NCBI GenBank assembly: GCA_005799025.1
Contig: SYHX01000026.1
Location: 1-35,222 of the forward strand
DNA from: Bacteroidota bacterium
Lineage (GTDB): Bacteria; Bacteroidota; Bacteroidia; UBA7662
DNA: 35,222 bases
Direction: 5' to 3'
A program made the position numbers and the translations under genes. Below the pieces are notes generated by a model. It was not told the DNA's origin, made no database searches, and worked only from the letters and a program-made list of their open reading frames with translations. Of this stretch, positions 24,407 to 33,613 are shown piece after piece (position 1 is the first letter of the stretch; every line of letters begins with the position of its first letter).

Positions 24407-25638
24407 TCTCGGGTTCTGCGGATAGCCGATATGCAGCCCGCGGAGCTTCTGCCACCAAGGAGGAGGTTCATCGCGCTATTGCTGGCTTGGATAAGGGTTT
24501 GTTTCCATCTGCCTTTTGTAAAGTTTTGCCGGACGTTCTCGGCAATGATCCTGATTTTTGTAACCTGATCCACGCAGATGGAGCCGGAACCAAATCATCC
24601 CTTGCATATCTCTATTGGAAAGAGACCGGGAACGCGGAGGTTTGGAAAGGGATAGCTAGGGATGCAGTGGTGATGAATTTGGATGATTTGTGCTGCGCAG
24701 GGGCAACAGGACCTTATCTTTTGTCTTCCACCATCGGTCGTAACAAAAAACGCATTCCAGGGGAAGTGATTGAGGCTCTTATCCATGGCACTGAGGAATA
24801 TATCGAAGAACTCAGGCGATGGGGTGTAGATATTCGATCCGGTGGTGGGGAAACCGCTGATTTGGGGGATCTGATTCAAACCGTGGTGGTGGATTCGACC
24901 ATGGCGGCCCGAATGCGAAGGGCTTCGGTGGTTTCGAACCATCGAATTCAAACCGGTGATGCCATTGTGGGATTCGCTTCTTATGGAACTTGCGCGTACG
25001 AATCTGTAGAGAATTCAGGGATAGGTTCCAACGGTTTGACGTCTGCACGGCACGACCTCTTACATCATGATTATCTTCTTCGTTATCCTGAATCCGTAGA
25101 TGCCTCGGTGGATGCCGCTTTGCAATATAGCGGTCAATTTCAATTGACTGAAGGCCTCAATAAGGTATTGGGTTCTTCCTTGGGGTTGGCCTCCAATTCC
25201 GCCCGAGATGGTTTGGATTTCGGCCGTTGGCTATTGTCTCCGACGCGAACCTATGCGCCATTGATTCGTTCCCTCCTGGAGGATATGGGCCCTGAGCGAT
25301 TGCATGGAATGATTCATTGCAGCGGTGGTGGGCAAACCAAGGTCTTGCATTTTGTGAAAAATTTGGAGGTGATCAAAGATGATTGCTTGGAATCACCCCC
25401 TTTGTTTGCATTGATCCAGAAAGTCTCTGGAACATCATGGCAAGAAATGTACAGGGTCTTCAATATGGGCCACAGGTTGGAACTGTACCTTCCGGAGAGC
25501 ATGGTTGCTCCTGCATTGGAATGGGGAAAGCACTACGGCATCGCAGCCAAGGTGGTTGGAAGGGTCGTGGAAGCGAGCAATGGCTCGCCTTGCTTACAAA
25601 TTAAAGGGCCAGAAGGGATTCTGCGTTATAACGCCTAA
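24403..25638 (+). CDS. purM: phosphoribosylformylglycinamidine cyclo-ligase (AIR synthetase), Bacteroidota type
   Basis: A 411-residue enzyme for a step of purine synthesis, converting FGAM to AIR with ATP. RYAARGASATKEEVH, GLDKGLFPSAFCKVLPD and HADGAGTKSSLAYLYWKET match the N-terminal part as seen in Bacteroidota. The central IRSGGGETADLGDL and SNGLTSARHDL, and the C-terminal HGMIHCSGGGQTKVLHF and MYRVFNMGHRLE, also match. About 20 extra residues appear before LLSPTRTYAP. The start overlaps the PorE-like stop as ATGA, so it belongs to the same transcript as the envelope genes, an unexpected companion. It converges with rny. Confidence 0.9.
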   Translation: MISGSADSRYAARGASATKEEVHRAIAGLDKGLFPSAFCKVLPDVLGNDPDFCNLIHADGAGTKSSLAYLYWKETGNAEVWKGIARDAVVMNLDDLCCAGATGPYLLSSTIGRNKKRIPGEVIEALIHGTEEYIEELRRWGVDIRSGGGETADLGDLIQTVVVDSTMAARMRRASVVSNHRIQTGDAIVGFASYGTCAYESVENSGIGSNGLTSARHDLLHHDYLLRYPESVDASVDAALQYSGQFQLTEGLNKVLGSSLGLASNSARDGLDFGRWLLSPTRTYAPLIRSLLEDMGPERLHGMIHCSGGGQTKVLHFVKNLEVIKDDCLESPPLFALIQKVSGTSWQEMYRVFNMGHRLELYLPESMVAPALEWGKHYGIAAKVVGRVVEASNGSPCLQIKGPEGILRYNA

Positions 25639-25677
25639 GAATCCCTCACCACCGATTTTTTGACTAGGTTTCTTGTG

Positions 25678-27282
25678 TTATTTGGCGTAGGCGACGGCGC
25701 GCTTTTCGCGAATGACGGTCACCTTAATTTGTCCGGGATATTGCATTTCGCTTTGGATACGTTGCGATAATTCCACCGACATCAGTTCCGATTGTTCGTC
25801 CGAAACTTTTTCAGCTTCAACGACTACTCTCAATTCACGACCGGCTTGGATGGCAAAGGCTTTTTCGACCCCTTTGAATGATTGGGCCAAATTTTCCAAT
25901 TCTTTCAGTCGTTTGATATACCCTTCCACCACTTCACGACGCGCTCCGGGTCTTGATCCGGATATGGCATCGCAGGCTTGTACAATAGCAGAGATAGGAT
26001 CGGTCATTTCTATTTCATCGTGGTGCGCCCCAATCGCATTGCAAATGATGGGATGCTCCTTGCATTTTTCGGCTAGCTGCATTCCCAACAACGCGTGCGG
26101 CAAATCGGGTTGGTCGTCAGGAACTTTTCCAATGTCGTGCAGAAGTCCGGCACGCTTAGCCAGTTTAGGATTTAGGCCAAGCTCCGATGCCATGGTGGCG
26201 CAGAGATTGGCGACTTCGCGACTATGCTGCAACAGGTTCTGACCGTAAGAGGAACGGTACCGCATTTTGCCCACCAAGCGGACCAGGTCGGCATGCAGGC
26301 CGTGTATCCCCAAATCAATACAAGTTCTTTCGCCAATTTCGACAATTTCATCTTCGATTTGTTTCTTCGTTTTGGCGACAACCTCTTCGATGCGTGCGGG
26401 GTGGATACGACCGTCGCTGACCAATCGGTGCAAGGCGATGCGTGCTATTTCTCGACGCAGTGGGTCAAAACAGGACAAAATAATGGCCTCTGGGGTGTCG
26501 TCCACTTGGAATTCTACTCCAGTGGCTGCTTCCAAGGCACGAATATTGCGTCCTTCCCTGCCAATGATTTGTCCTTTGATTTCATCGTTTTTGATCTGGA
26601 AGACTGAGATGGAATTTTCAATGGAATGCTCGGTTGCACAGCGTTGTATGGTTTCGATAACGACCTTTTTGGCTTGTTTGTGGGAGCTGAGTTTGGCTTC
26701 GTCCACGATTTCTTTGATGGAAGCCGAAGCCCGGCTGCGGGCCTCATCCACCAAGGATTCCATCAATTCAGCCCGAGCTTGATCCGCGCTAAGTCCAGAA
26801 ACTTTCTCCAAGGACTGCACCATTTTCTGGTGAGATTTGGAGAGCTCCTGTTCCTGTTGCGCGATGTTCTGAGTAGACCGATCCAATTGCTGTTTCTTCT
26901 GGTCCAACTCATTTTCTTTGCGAGATGCCTGTTCCAGCTTCTGGTTCAAGGTATTTTCTTTTTGTTTGTAGGCTTGCTCTTTGGATTGAAGGGCTTGTTC
27001 CTTGGATTGAAGCGATTGCTCACGAGACTGAATCCCTTGGTTCTTTTTCTGAACCTCCGATTCATGTTCGGATTTCAATTGAATGAATTTCTCTTTGGCC
27101 TGCAGTTCTTTTTCTTTACGGTGACTTTCGGCTTTGGATTCGGCGTCGGCCAGAATGCGTTTGGCTTCCTTTTCGGCCTCCTCGCGTTCCTTGCCGGCTT
27201 TAGCTGTAAAGACTATTTTACCGAGGCCCAATCCGGCGCCTGCTGCAATAACGATACTAATGATAAGGGTAATGGGGTCCAT
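25678..27282 (-). CDS. rny: ribonuclease Y (membrane-anchored, KH and HD domains)
   Basis: A 534-residue endoribonuclease that starts mRNA decay. An N-terminal membrane segment (about 4-22) is followed by a long coiled coil (about 30-175) with repeating [14 protein letters not shown]-type heptads. The KH domain has GREGRNIR at 241-248. The HD domain has the catalytic LLHDIGK with His382 and Asp383. The length and order match RNase Y. The zapA stop lies 30 bases upstream on the same strand, so it is probably in the pheT-zapA transcript. Its 3' end faces purM with 39 bases between. Confidence 0.95.
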   Translation of the reverse strand: MDPITLIISIVIAAGAGLGLGKIVFTAKAGKEREEAEKEAKRILADAESKAESHRKEKELQAKEKFIQLKSEHESEVQKKNQGIQSREQSLQSKEQALQSKEQAYKQKENTLNQKLEQASRKENELDQKKQQLDRSTQNIAQQEQELSKSHQKMVQSLEKVSGLSADQARAELMESLVDEARSRASASIKEIVDEAKLSSHKQAKKVVIETIQRCATEHSIENSISVFQIKNDEIKGQIIGREGRNIRALEAATGVEFQVDDTPEAIILSCFDPLRREIARIALHRLVSDGRIHPARIEEVVAKTKKQIEDEIVEIGERTCIDLGIHGLHADLVRLVGKMRYRSSYGQNLLQHSREVANLCATMASELGLNPKLAKRAGLLHDIGKVPDDQPDLPHALLGMQLAEKCKEHPIICNAIGAHHDEIEMTDPISAIVQACDAISGSRPGARREVVEGYIKRLKELENLAQSFKGVEKAFAIQAGRELRVVVEAEKVSDEQSELMSVELSQRIQSEMQYPGQIKVTVIREKRAVAYAK

Positions 27283-27312
27283 GGCGTTGGTTTTGAACGC
27301 CCAGAGGCCGGA

Positions 27313-27666
27313 TTAAACCGCCTGCACCGTAGCCTTGGAATGCAACATGCGTTCCAAGCTCGCTTCCAATGCCTTGAACCGCTCGCTGAGTTCTTCCTCG
27401 ACCAATGGGTCTGCTTTCGCGGTAACCGGAGGGGGTTGCGAAGCAGACGGGGTCGAATCCTGATGTTGAATCAGGCTATGAGCTAAGAAGAAGGCAGTCA
27501 TACCCATCAAATCAAAGCGGTCAGCTCCGGGATGTTGGGCTTTGTAATCGGTAAGGCGTTCGTTAAGAAGTGATTCAGCTTGGCGTAACCTTTCCAATTC
27601 CGGGGCTGGAGCCCGAAGGGGGTAGCTGCGACTACCGATTTGGATATTGATTTCGCTGTGTTCCAT
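27313..27666 (-). CDS. zapA: cell division protein ZapA
   Basis: A 117-residue protein. MEHSEINIQIGSRSYPLRAP and LRQAESLLNERLTDY match the ZapA start and first helix; a helical central part follows, with a final coiled coil (about 85-112). ZapA links FtsZ filaments in the division ring. The ATG at 27666 is used, because the extension up to 27711 overlaps the gene upstream and lacks the family start. The middle has a Ser/Pro-rich stretch (about 68-80). It lies in the pheT, small coiled-coil gene, zapA, rny row. Confidence 0.82.
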   Translation of the reverse strand: MEHSEINIQIGSRSYPLRAPAPELERLRQAESLLNERLTDYKAQHPGADRFDLMGMTAFFLAHSLIQHQDSTPSASQPPPVTAKADPLVEEELSERFKALEASLERMLHSKATVQAV

Positions 27667-27686
27667 GGTTTGGGGTGAGGCAATGA

Positions 27687-27983
27687 TTATTCCTGCAGCT
27701 GGGCGAGGCATTGATCAATATCTCGAATAAATTGGTTGATCTTCAGTTTGGCCTGATGGCGAGCGTCGGTGTGACCGCTGAGGGCTCTTTGCAACTGCAA
27801 GGTTTTGAATTGTTCCTTGAGAGCATCAAATTCCTTCTTCTGGGTGCGGAGGTTGAGTTCCAATCGTTTATTTCTGGCATGCAGGTCTTGATTCTCGGCA
27901 AGAATCGCGGTGAAGCGGTTCTCCGTGAAATCCGCCTGCCTCAGCAGACCGTCCATTTTGTCAAGTAGTTCTCGGTGGTTCAT
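27687..27983 (-). CDS. small coiled-coil protein, ZapB-like, next to zapA
   Basis: A 98-residue cytoplasmic protein that is mostly one long coiled coil with heptad spacing (about 18-66) and a C-terminal KLKINQFIRDIDQCLAQLQ segment. That end resembles a conserved Bacteroidota family seen before zapA, often described as cell-division or hypothetical. Its size and coiled coil recall ZapB, which stacks with ZapA, so I infer a division role; no direct sequence match to E. coli ZapB is claimed. It starts one base after the pheT stop and ends 20 bases before zapA. Confidence 0.72.
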   Translation of the reverse strand: MNHRELLDKMDGLLRQADFTENRFTAILAENQDLHARNKRLELNLRTQKKEFDALKEQFKTLQLQRALSGHTDARHQAKLKINQFIRDIDQCLAQLQE

Positions 27984-27984
27984 C

Positions 27985-30453
27985 CTAACGACGCAATCTG
28001 GCCCCTAAAGATTCCTCAAAGGTAACAAGCATTGTCTGAATTGTTTCTTCAATTTGAGTATCGGTCAGGGTTTGTTCGGGATGACGGAAGGTCAGACCAA
28101 TGGCATAAGAAATATGCCCATCCGGAAGGCCTTTCCCGCTGTATACATCAAAAAGCTGCAGGGATTCAAGGTATGGGCCGCCTTCCTGACGGGCCACTTG
28201 CTCCAACTGTCTGTACGGCGTCGAAATGGGCATAACCAAGGCCAAATCTCTGCGCATGGCGGGGAATTTGGGAATTTCGAGGAAAGCAGGAGCAGGGGTC
28301 TGCAAAGCTGGAATCCAATCGGTCCAAGGCAATACGGCACAGTACACAGGTTGTTTGATATCAAAGAGTCGCAGCAAGGCCCCATCAAGAGGCATCACAG
28401 CCATGTTAGCTGCCCCAATACCCCCGGTGCAGAATTGCAGCAAGTCCTGGACATGTCCTTTGAGGTAAGGTAAATCCACAGCCTGTTCGTGGCGGTACCA
28501 CGATTCAGAATTTTGCAGACCGGTGACCATGATGCAGAGGGTCTCTTGCTCTTCAAATTCATTCTTGCCTTCTTGGCGAAGGTAGGTTCGGCCAAATTCG
28601 TAACACAGAACACTATTTTGACGACGATTTAGATTGTGCGCAATATGCCGAAGACCACTGAGCACCAAAGAAGGACGTAGCAAGGGAATTTGTTCATTCA
28701 CCGAGCCTAGAACCCGTACTGCGAGGTTCAAGTTTGGCTCGATAGCTTGAAACTCATCTTGCGATACAAAGGACAATCCCATGAATTCACTGAAGCCTCT
28801 AGCACTTAGCCAATCCGATATTCTTTCTTGCCAAATGGGTTTGTTGGATTCAAGCGGAAAATCGTTGCGGTATCGGTGAAAAGTTGGGATAGGAATCCGA
28901 TCATAACCCCAAATCCGCAAGACCTCTTCGGCAACATCTGCACTTCTTCGCACATCCCTTCGGTAGTAGGGGGGCTTGAGTTCCCAGGAGATTGAAGGTT
29001 CGTTCTCGGTGGAATTTATTTCACCAAGAATTTCAAAGTCAAGGGCTTTCAAAATCCTCTCCGTTTCTTGGGCTGGAATTGCACAACCCGCAATTCGTTG
29101 CAAAGCCGATTGTTTAAAGGAAAGAGCTGCTGTTTCGAGTGTTACAGATTCGAGGAATTGCACAGGATAGGGAATGCGTCCACCTGATGTAGCGAGAATA
29201 AGGCTTGCTGCTCGTTCCAAGGCAAGGGGTACCAAGGCGGGGTCGGTGCCCCGTTCAAATCGGTACGATGCCTCGCTGCGCAGACCCACCGCGCGGGCAC
29301 TCTGTCGTATCCGGGTTGGATCGAAGCAAGCGCATTCCAAATAGATGGATACGGTGTGGGGATGGATGGAGTCTCCGGCACCTCCCATAATTCCGGCCAA
29401 ACCCACGGCCTTGCGCCCGTCTTCGATCACCAAATTAGCTTGGGTTAAGGTGTATGCTTTCTGGTCCAAAAGAGTGAGTATTTCGCCGTCTTTGGCTGGA
29501 CGAACTCCCAGGAGATTGCCCTCAAGGTAGGAACGATCGTAAGCGTGGAGCGGTTGGCCTAGCTCAAATTGGATATAATTGGTAACATCGACAACGTTGT
29601 TGATGGGCTTCTGACCTATGGAGCGGAGTTCCTCTTGCAACCAATCCGGGGATGGTCCGACCACCACCCCTTCGATGGCAAGACCTGCAAGACGGGGACA
29701 ATCCTCCCCCACAGCCACCCTCAAAGTCATGGGTGGATAAGCCGTGGGGGTTGGGGCGGCCTTGCTGTTCGGAACAATACTGGCTTGAGCCGACGGAGTC
29801 CCGTTGGCATCAAAAACAGAATCCTCCCAACACAAGCATTTGAGAGGGATGAGCGGTATGCCCAATGCTGCACCCAAATCTCTGGCGACCCCGTAATGCG
29901 ACAAAGCATCCATACGATTCGGAGTAATTCCTAAAGTAAAAATGGTATCGTTATGTTCCCCATAATGTTCTACAAAGGGAGTTCCGGGGATGCATTCGCC
30001 TGTCAAGACCATCAGCCCGTCATGGTCTTCGCTTATGCCGATTTCATCTTCCGCACACAGCATGCCTTGGCTGGATTCACCACGGATTTTGGCGGAGCGG
30101 ATAAGGATTTCAGAGCCCCGGAAGGGATACAAGGTTGACCCTATAGGGGCAACCACAACATACATTCCTGCGGAAACGTTCGGTGCACCGCAGACAATGT
30201 CTAAAGGCTCTTCCGATCCAATATTGACCAGGGTTAATTTCAAACGATCGGCATTGGGGTGTGGCGTGCATCGGATCACCTGGCCGATCACGAGACCTGC
30301 CAATTGTTGGGCGCTTCGACCAATCCTCTGCGCTTCCTCCACTTCCAAACCGATGGAGGTTAGGGTTGTTTCTACGGTCTCAGGACTGGGCCATATCGGC
30401 GCATCCGTTTCTAGGTCAAAATATCGACATAACCAACGATAAGATACCTTCAT
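27985..30453 (-). CDS. pheT: phenylalanine-tRNA ligase beta subunit
   Basis: An 822-residue protein, the usual length. It starts MKVSYRWLCRYFDLE, then has the tRNA-binding OB domain (about 40-155, with QVIRCTPHPNADRLKLTLV). The B3/B4 editing domain follows, with INNVVDVTNYIQFELGQPLHAYD at about 285-310. Next come the B5 domain and the core, with RYRNDFPLESN and VLSGLRHIAHNLNRRQ. The C-terminal ferredoxin-like anticodon-binding part has PKFPAMRRDLALVMP. It pairs with PheS to charge tRNA-Phe; pheS is not in the window. It heads the small coiled-coil gene, zapA and rny. Confidence 0.96.
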   Translation of the reverse strand: MKVSYRWLCRYFDLETDAPIWPSPETVETTLTSIGLEVEEAQRIGRSAQQLAGLVIGQVIRCTPHPNADRLKLTLVNIGSEEPLDIVCGAPNVSAGMYVVVAPIGSTLYPFRGSEILIRSAKIRGESSQGMLCAEDEIGISEDHDGLMVLTGECIPGTPFVEHYGEHNDTIFTLGITPNRMDALSHYGVARDLGAALGIPLIPLKCLCWEDSVFDANGTPSAQASIVPNSKAAPTPTAYPPMTLRVAVGEDCPRLAGLAIEGVVVGPSPDWLQEELRSIGQKPINNVVDVTNYIQFELGQPLHAYDRSYLEGNLLGVRPAKDGEILTLLDQKAYTLTQANLVIEDGRKAVGLAGIMGGAGDSIHPHTVSIYLECACFDPTRIRQSARAVGLRSEASYRFERGTDPALVPLALERAASLILATSGGRIPYPVQFLESVTLETAALSFKQSALQRIAGCAIPAQETERILKALDFEILGEINSTENEPSISWELKPPYYRRDVRRSADVAEEVLRIWGYDRIPIPTFHRYRNDFPLESNKPIWQERISDWLSARGFSEFMGLSFVSQDEFQAIEPNLNLAVRVLGSVNEQIPLLRPSLVLSGLRHIAHNLNRRQNSVLCYEFGRTYLRQEGKNEFEEQETLCIMVTGLQNSESWYRHEQAVDLPYLKGHVQDLLQFCTGGIGAANMAVMPLDGALLRLFDIKQPVYCAVLPWTDWIPALQTPAPAFLEIPKFPAMRRDLALVMPISTPYRQLEQVARQEGGPYLESLQLFDVYSGKGLPDGHISYAIGLTFRHPEQTLTDTQIEETIQTMLVTFEESLGARLRR

Positions 30454-30471
30454 AGTGTAAAGATAACCCGC

Positions 30472-33400
30472 TTACTTTCGAAGCATTTTGAGAACGCGGC
30501 ATTGGAATTGTTCACCCTCCATTCGAGCCAGATACATCCCGGGAGATAGTCCAGGAATATCCAAATCCAGGAAATTGGTTCCGGTGAGAACTCTTATCGT
30601 CTGCGACCATACCGCGACGCCGCTAGTGTTGGTTAGGGCTATAGAAACTACCTGCTCCTTGGGGCTGTCAAAATGTAGAGTGACCTTCTCGTTGAAAGGA
30701 TTGGGGCGTAAACTCCATGAAGCAAATTCGGGTTGGCGAATCCCCGCTCCCCAGAGCAGGTCAAAGTGCTGAACTTGGTCGACAGCCGCCTCCACAATGC
30801 TGGCAGGGGCTTGGTCATTGGCAATGAATCGCAATTGAACGGTGGAGTTGGGAGTCACGTAATCGGCGACCCTGAAGACATTTCTACGCCATTGACGGTC
30901 ACTTCGGTTGGTCCTTTCGACGAGTTTCCAAGTAGTAGTGCCGTTGTTGATGTATACTTCCAGGAAATCAGTGCTTGGATTGTCCCCCATATCGTTGGTG
31001 TACCATCGTTGATATGCCAAGACAGGATCGGACATGCCGGTCATGTCCATAGGAGGTGTCCTCAGCGTGGTACGGCCTCCATCAACATCCTCCGTGTCCG
31101 GGTCATCGCTGGGTGAAAACGCGTTTCCTGTATAGGCACAGCGGGCTCCGCCCTGTGTTGCATTGCTGCCGGTTTGAACAATGGTCGCGATAGAACCTGG
31201 TGTAACATAGGATGGAATGGGTGTTCCAATCTCCCAAACCCCTGTTATCGCATTGTCGGTGGACCATCCAATTAACCAGGCGGAATCTTGGGCTGGATTT
31301 TCGATATCCAAATTGTAGGTATTACGGAATCCCACCAGGTAATTGAACCAAAGGCCCGGATTGGAACTGAGATCCGCAAAGGCAGGATAGGCGCCGCCTG
31401 ATACCCCGGTGAGATCTTGAAGACCAACGAAGTATCTCACGATTGTTCCTCGAGGCTGAGCGGGAATGACCCCGCTGTAGCTGTTCCCCGCTCCTGCAGT
31501 CAACACGATGGTGTCGCAGGTACTCATGGGATTGTTATTAAGTCGATAAATAAGCCTTGCACTGCTAATTAAGGCGCTGAAGGGCGGTGTAATATTCAGT
31601 GTTACATTAAATGGTGCTGGAGTCTGCGCCGGTATATCGGATAGGGGAGGATAAGAGAACTGAACATTGGCCAACATACGAATCCCATGAAAGGCAAAGG
31701 CGGTTACAATCGAATTAAGATTGGGAGTTCCGTTGGCAAGGTTATTGTCGTTGTCATCGGCTTGCAAGGCATCAATCAGGATATCTGTGTACACCACACC
31801 TTCGCTTCCGTTAGGCCCGTTGGCAAGACCGTAGAGTGACTCACTGAAAATCCCCATCATCCCGCTGTTGCTATTCATGTTGCGGGCCGTTCTCCACCAT
31901 GCCCCGCAAATAATCTCACCATCCGCATGCACTTGCCCCACCAGATTCTGAGGATAGATTTTGGGGTTAATGTCGTAACGACGAACGATAACGTTCGGGC
32001 TGTTCAAATTAAATCCTACGCCGAGAACGGGGGTATCCGTCAACGTGATTGCATATACATCAGAGTACCCTTCGCCTACCGCTCCGTTCCGGAACTGCGT
32101 GCCGAGTGCATTATAGAAATAGTTGGTGATGGCATGCCCGTATTCGTGGTAAACGACATCGGCCACGATCGCCAGGGTATTGCAACCTCCGGCCTGCGTG
32201 TAGAAATTGATGCTGTTTCCGTTGAAGAAGGCATTGCAGTTCCCATCGGTTCGCTCGACCTTGGTGGTCAAAGGGATATCCAAGGCAGTGAAGGTGGGCA
32301 GGTAGCTCTTCATGTAGTCGTGGACCTTGGTTGTATGGTAATAAGCGCTAAGGTGGGGAACCTTGTTCCACAGGGAGGTTGAAGTCCCACGACCGTAGTA
32401 TTGAACCGTATCCCTGAGGGAGTCTATAAGCAGACTAAAGGTTGGCGTTGTGGTTCCGGTGTTACCTTGAACGACCTTGGAGAAACGACCCTCCAGAGGA
32501 AAGGTTCCGGTGGCAGGAAGTCCGGGCAAACCTTGATCGTATGATCCAGTAGCAGAAGTGTAATACGTGTTACCGCCAAGTATAAATTTCAAATGCGGCA
32601 AAGGCGTGGCGGAATCTAAGGGGGCAAAGGGGTGTTTGGGATATACCCTGCCCAACATGGTTAAGCTGCCGTTGGATTGAGGGGGATTTTGGGCAAATTC
32701 TACCACCTTATTTTCTCGTTGCCAAAGTCGTCCGGTCTGAGCGTCCACGAGGCAGGCGTAGCGGTATGGATAGCCTTGATTGTCTTGACCTTCTATTTGG
32801 ATGTTGTAAACCAAGTGATAGGAGATGGTCATGATTTCTTTGCCGGGAACAGGCAGGATTTTCAAGTCAGCGTCTGCCGATACAGACAGGATGTTCGTAA
32901 TCCCTACAGAGGCTATACGTTGAGCTTCCAAAGGACGAATACTGGGAATCGTTGAGATTTGGATACGAGGGTGCAATTCGGATGCCATCCATACGAGGGC
33001 GCCCTCCGTCGTTCTTTTGAAGCCCAATCGTCCGCCAATGACCTGAAGACCTTGGTGCCATTGCTCGTACCATTGGTAGCGGTATTTACGAGAAAAATAA
33101 GCGCTTCCTTCACGCAATTCGTCTGAAGGTATACCAAAATCAAGACATTGCTGACGGACGAAATCCAAACAAGCATTGTTACTGATCATGGGCAAGGCAG
33201 GCCCAAAGAGTCTATGCGGCTGTCCTGTATGCTGATCAAAGAGGACATTCCATTCAGGATGACGTAAATGAAAGGCGGCCCATGCTTTCCGATCCCTCAA
33301 TTGCCCCTGCATGTTAGCCTCGTAAGGTGTAGGCGACGGTAACCGTATTTCAAGTTGGTCGGGTGAATGGTCGGTTAAGTGGTTGGCCTGCGCACCCTGT

Positions 33401-33519
33401 TCGGCCTGTTTTGGGGTTGACTTGGGCAGGCCATGGGCAATCGAGGTGGTGTTCAAAAATAAGGCGCTTGCTATGAGGGCCCAGCAAAGGCTTACCCATA
33501 CAAATCGAGAGTGTTGCAT
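30472..33519 (-). CDS. secreted fungalysin-like (M36-type) metalloprotease with T9SS type A-like sorting domain
   Basis: A 1015-residue protein with a signal peptide (about 1-30, ending SIAHG). Residues 60-280 resemble an inhibitory FTP/PepSY-like propeptide. The catalytic region has VVYHEYGHAITNYF (HExxH at 458-462), GAVGEGYSDVYAI with the third ligand Glu483, and VHADGEIICGAWW, all typical of fungalysin-type gluzincins. After that there are Ig-like modules and a jelly-roll region (about 720-900). The final 85 residues form a type A-like sorting domain (SLRPNPFNEKVTL, SPGMYLARM). It probably cuts extracellular proteins at the cell surface. An in-frame TTG at 33540 is less likely than the ATG used. 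Confidence 0.85.
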   Translation of the reverse strand: MQHSRFVWVSLCWALIASALFLNTTSIAHGLPKSTPKQAEQGAQANHLTDHSPDQLEIRLPSPTPYEANMQGQLRDRKAWAAFHLRHPEWNVLFDQHTGQPHRLFGPALPMISNNACLDFVRQQCLDFGIPSDELREGSAYFSRKYRYQWYEQWHQGLQVIGGRLGFKRTTEGALVWMASELHPRIQISTIPSIRPLEAQRIASVGITNILSVSADADLKILPVPGKEIMTISYHLVYNIQIEGQDNQGYPYRYACLVDAQTGRLWQRENKVVEFAQNPPQSNGSLTMLGRVYPKHPFAPLDSATPLPHLKFILGGNTYYTSATGSYDQGLPGLPATGTFPLEGRFSKVVQGNTGTTTPTFSLLIDSLRDTVQYYGRGTSTSLWNKVPHLSAYYHTTKVHDYMKSYLPTFTALDIPLTTKVERTDGNCNAFFNGNSINFYTQAGGCNTLAIVADVVYHEYGHAITNYFYNALGTQFRNGAVGEGYSDVYAITLTDTPVLGVGFNLNSPNVIVRRYDINPKIYPQNLVGQVHADGEIICGAWWRTARNMNSNSGMMGIFSESLYGLANGPNGSEGVVYTDILIDALQADDNDNNLANGTPNLNSIVTAFAFHGIRMLANVQFSYPPLSDIPAQTPAPFNVTLNITPPFSALISSARLIYRLNNNPMSTCDTIVLTAGAGNSYSGVIPAQPRGTIVRYFVGLQDLTGVSGGAYPAFADLSSNPGLWFNYLVGFRNTYNLDIENPAQDSAWLIGWSTDNAITGVWEIGTPIPSYVTPGSIATIVQTGSNATQGGARCAYTGNAFSPSDDPDTEDVDGGRTTLRTPPMDMTGMSDPVLAYQRWYTNDMGDNPSTDFLEVYINNGTTTWKLVERTNRSDRQWRRNVFRVADYVTPNSTVQLRFIANDQAPASIVEAAVDQVQHFDLLWGAGIRQPEFASWSLRPNPFNEKVTLHFDSPKEQVVSIALTNTSGVAVWSQTIRVLTGTNFLDLDIPGLSPGMYLARMEGEQFQCRVLKMLRK

Positions 33520-33613
33520 GTTCACTAAATTGAATCCCAATATTACACCCGGAACTAGCTTAATCCTGCGTCATGAGAATCCCCTCATTGGGCTTTGAGG
33601 TGTATCAAGGCCT

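Noticed and set aside
26626-27486. 286-residue open frame on the plus strand opposite rny
   Set aside because: It is antisense to the Gln/Glu/Lys-rich coiled coil of RNase Y and reads as repetitive Leu/Phe-rich sequence. RNase Y has clear KH and HD motifs on the other strand, so this is a shadow.
28054-28473. 139-residue plus-strand frame opposite pheT
   Set aside because: pheT is continuous and conserved throughout this region; no independent support.
31927-32382. 151-residue plus-strand frame opposite the metalloprotease
   Set aside because: It runs antisense to the HEYGH catalytic region and shows no domain pattern of its own.
33583-33600. CCTCA...TGAGG hairpin between the lectin-type and metalloprotease genes
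   Set aside because: The 5-bp stem has an 8-base loop and no T tract in either direction, so a terminator call is not supported.
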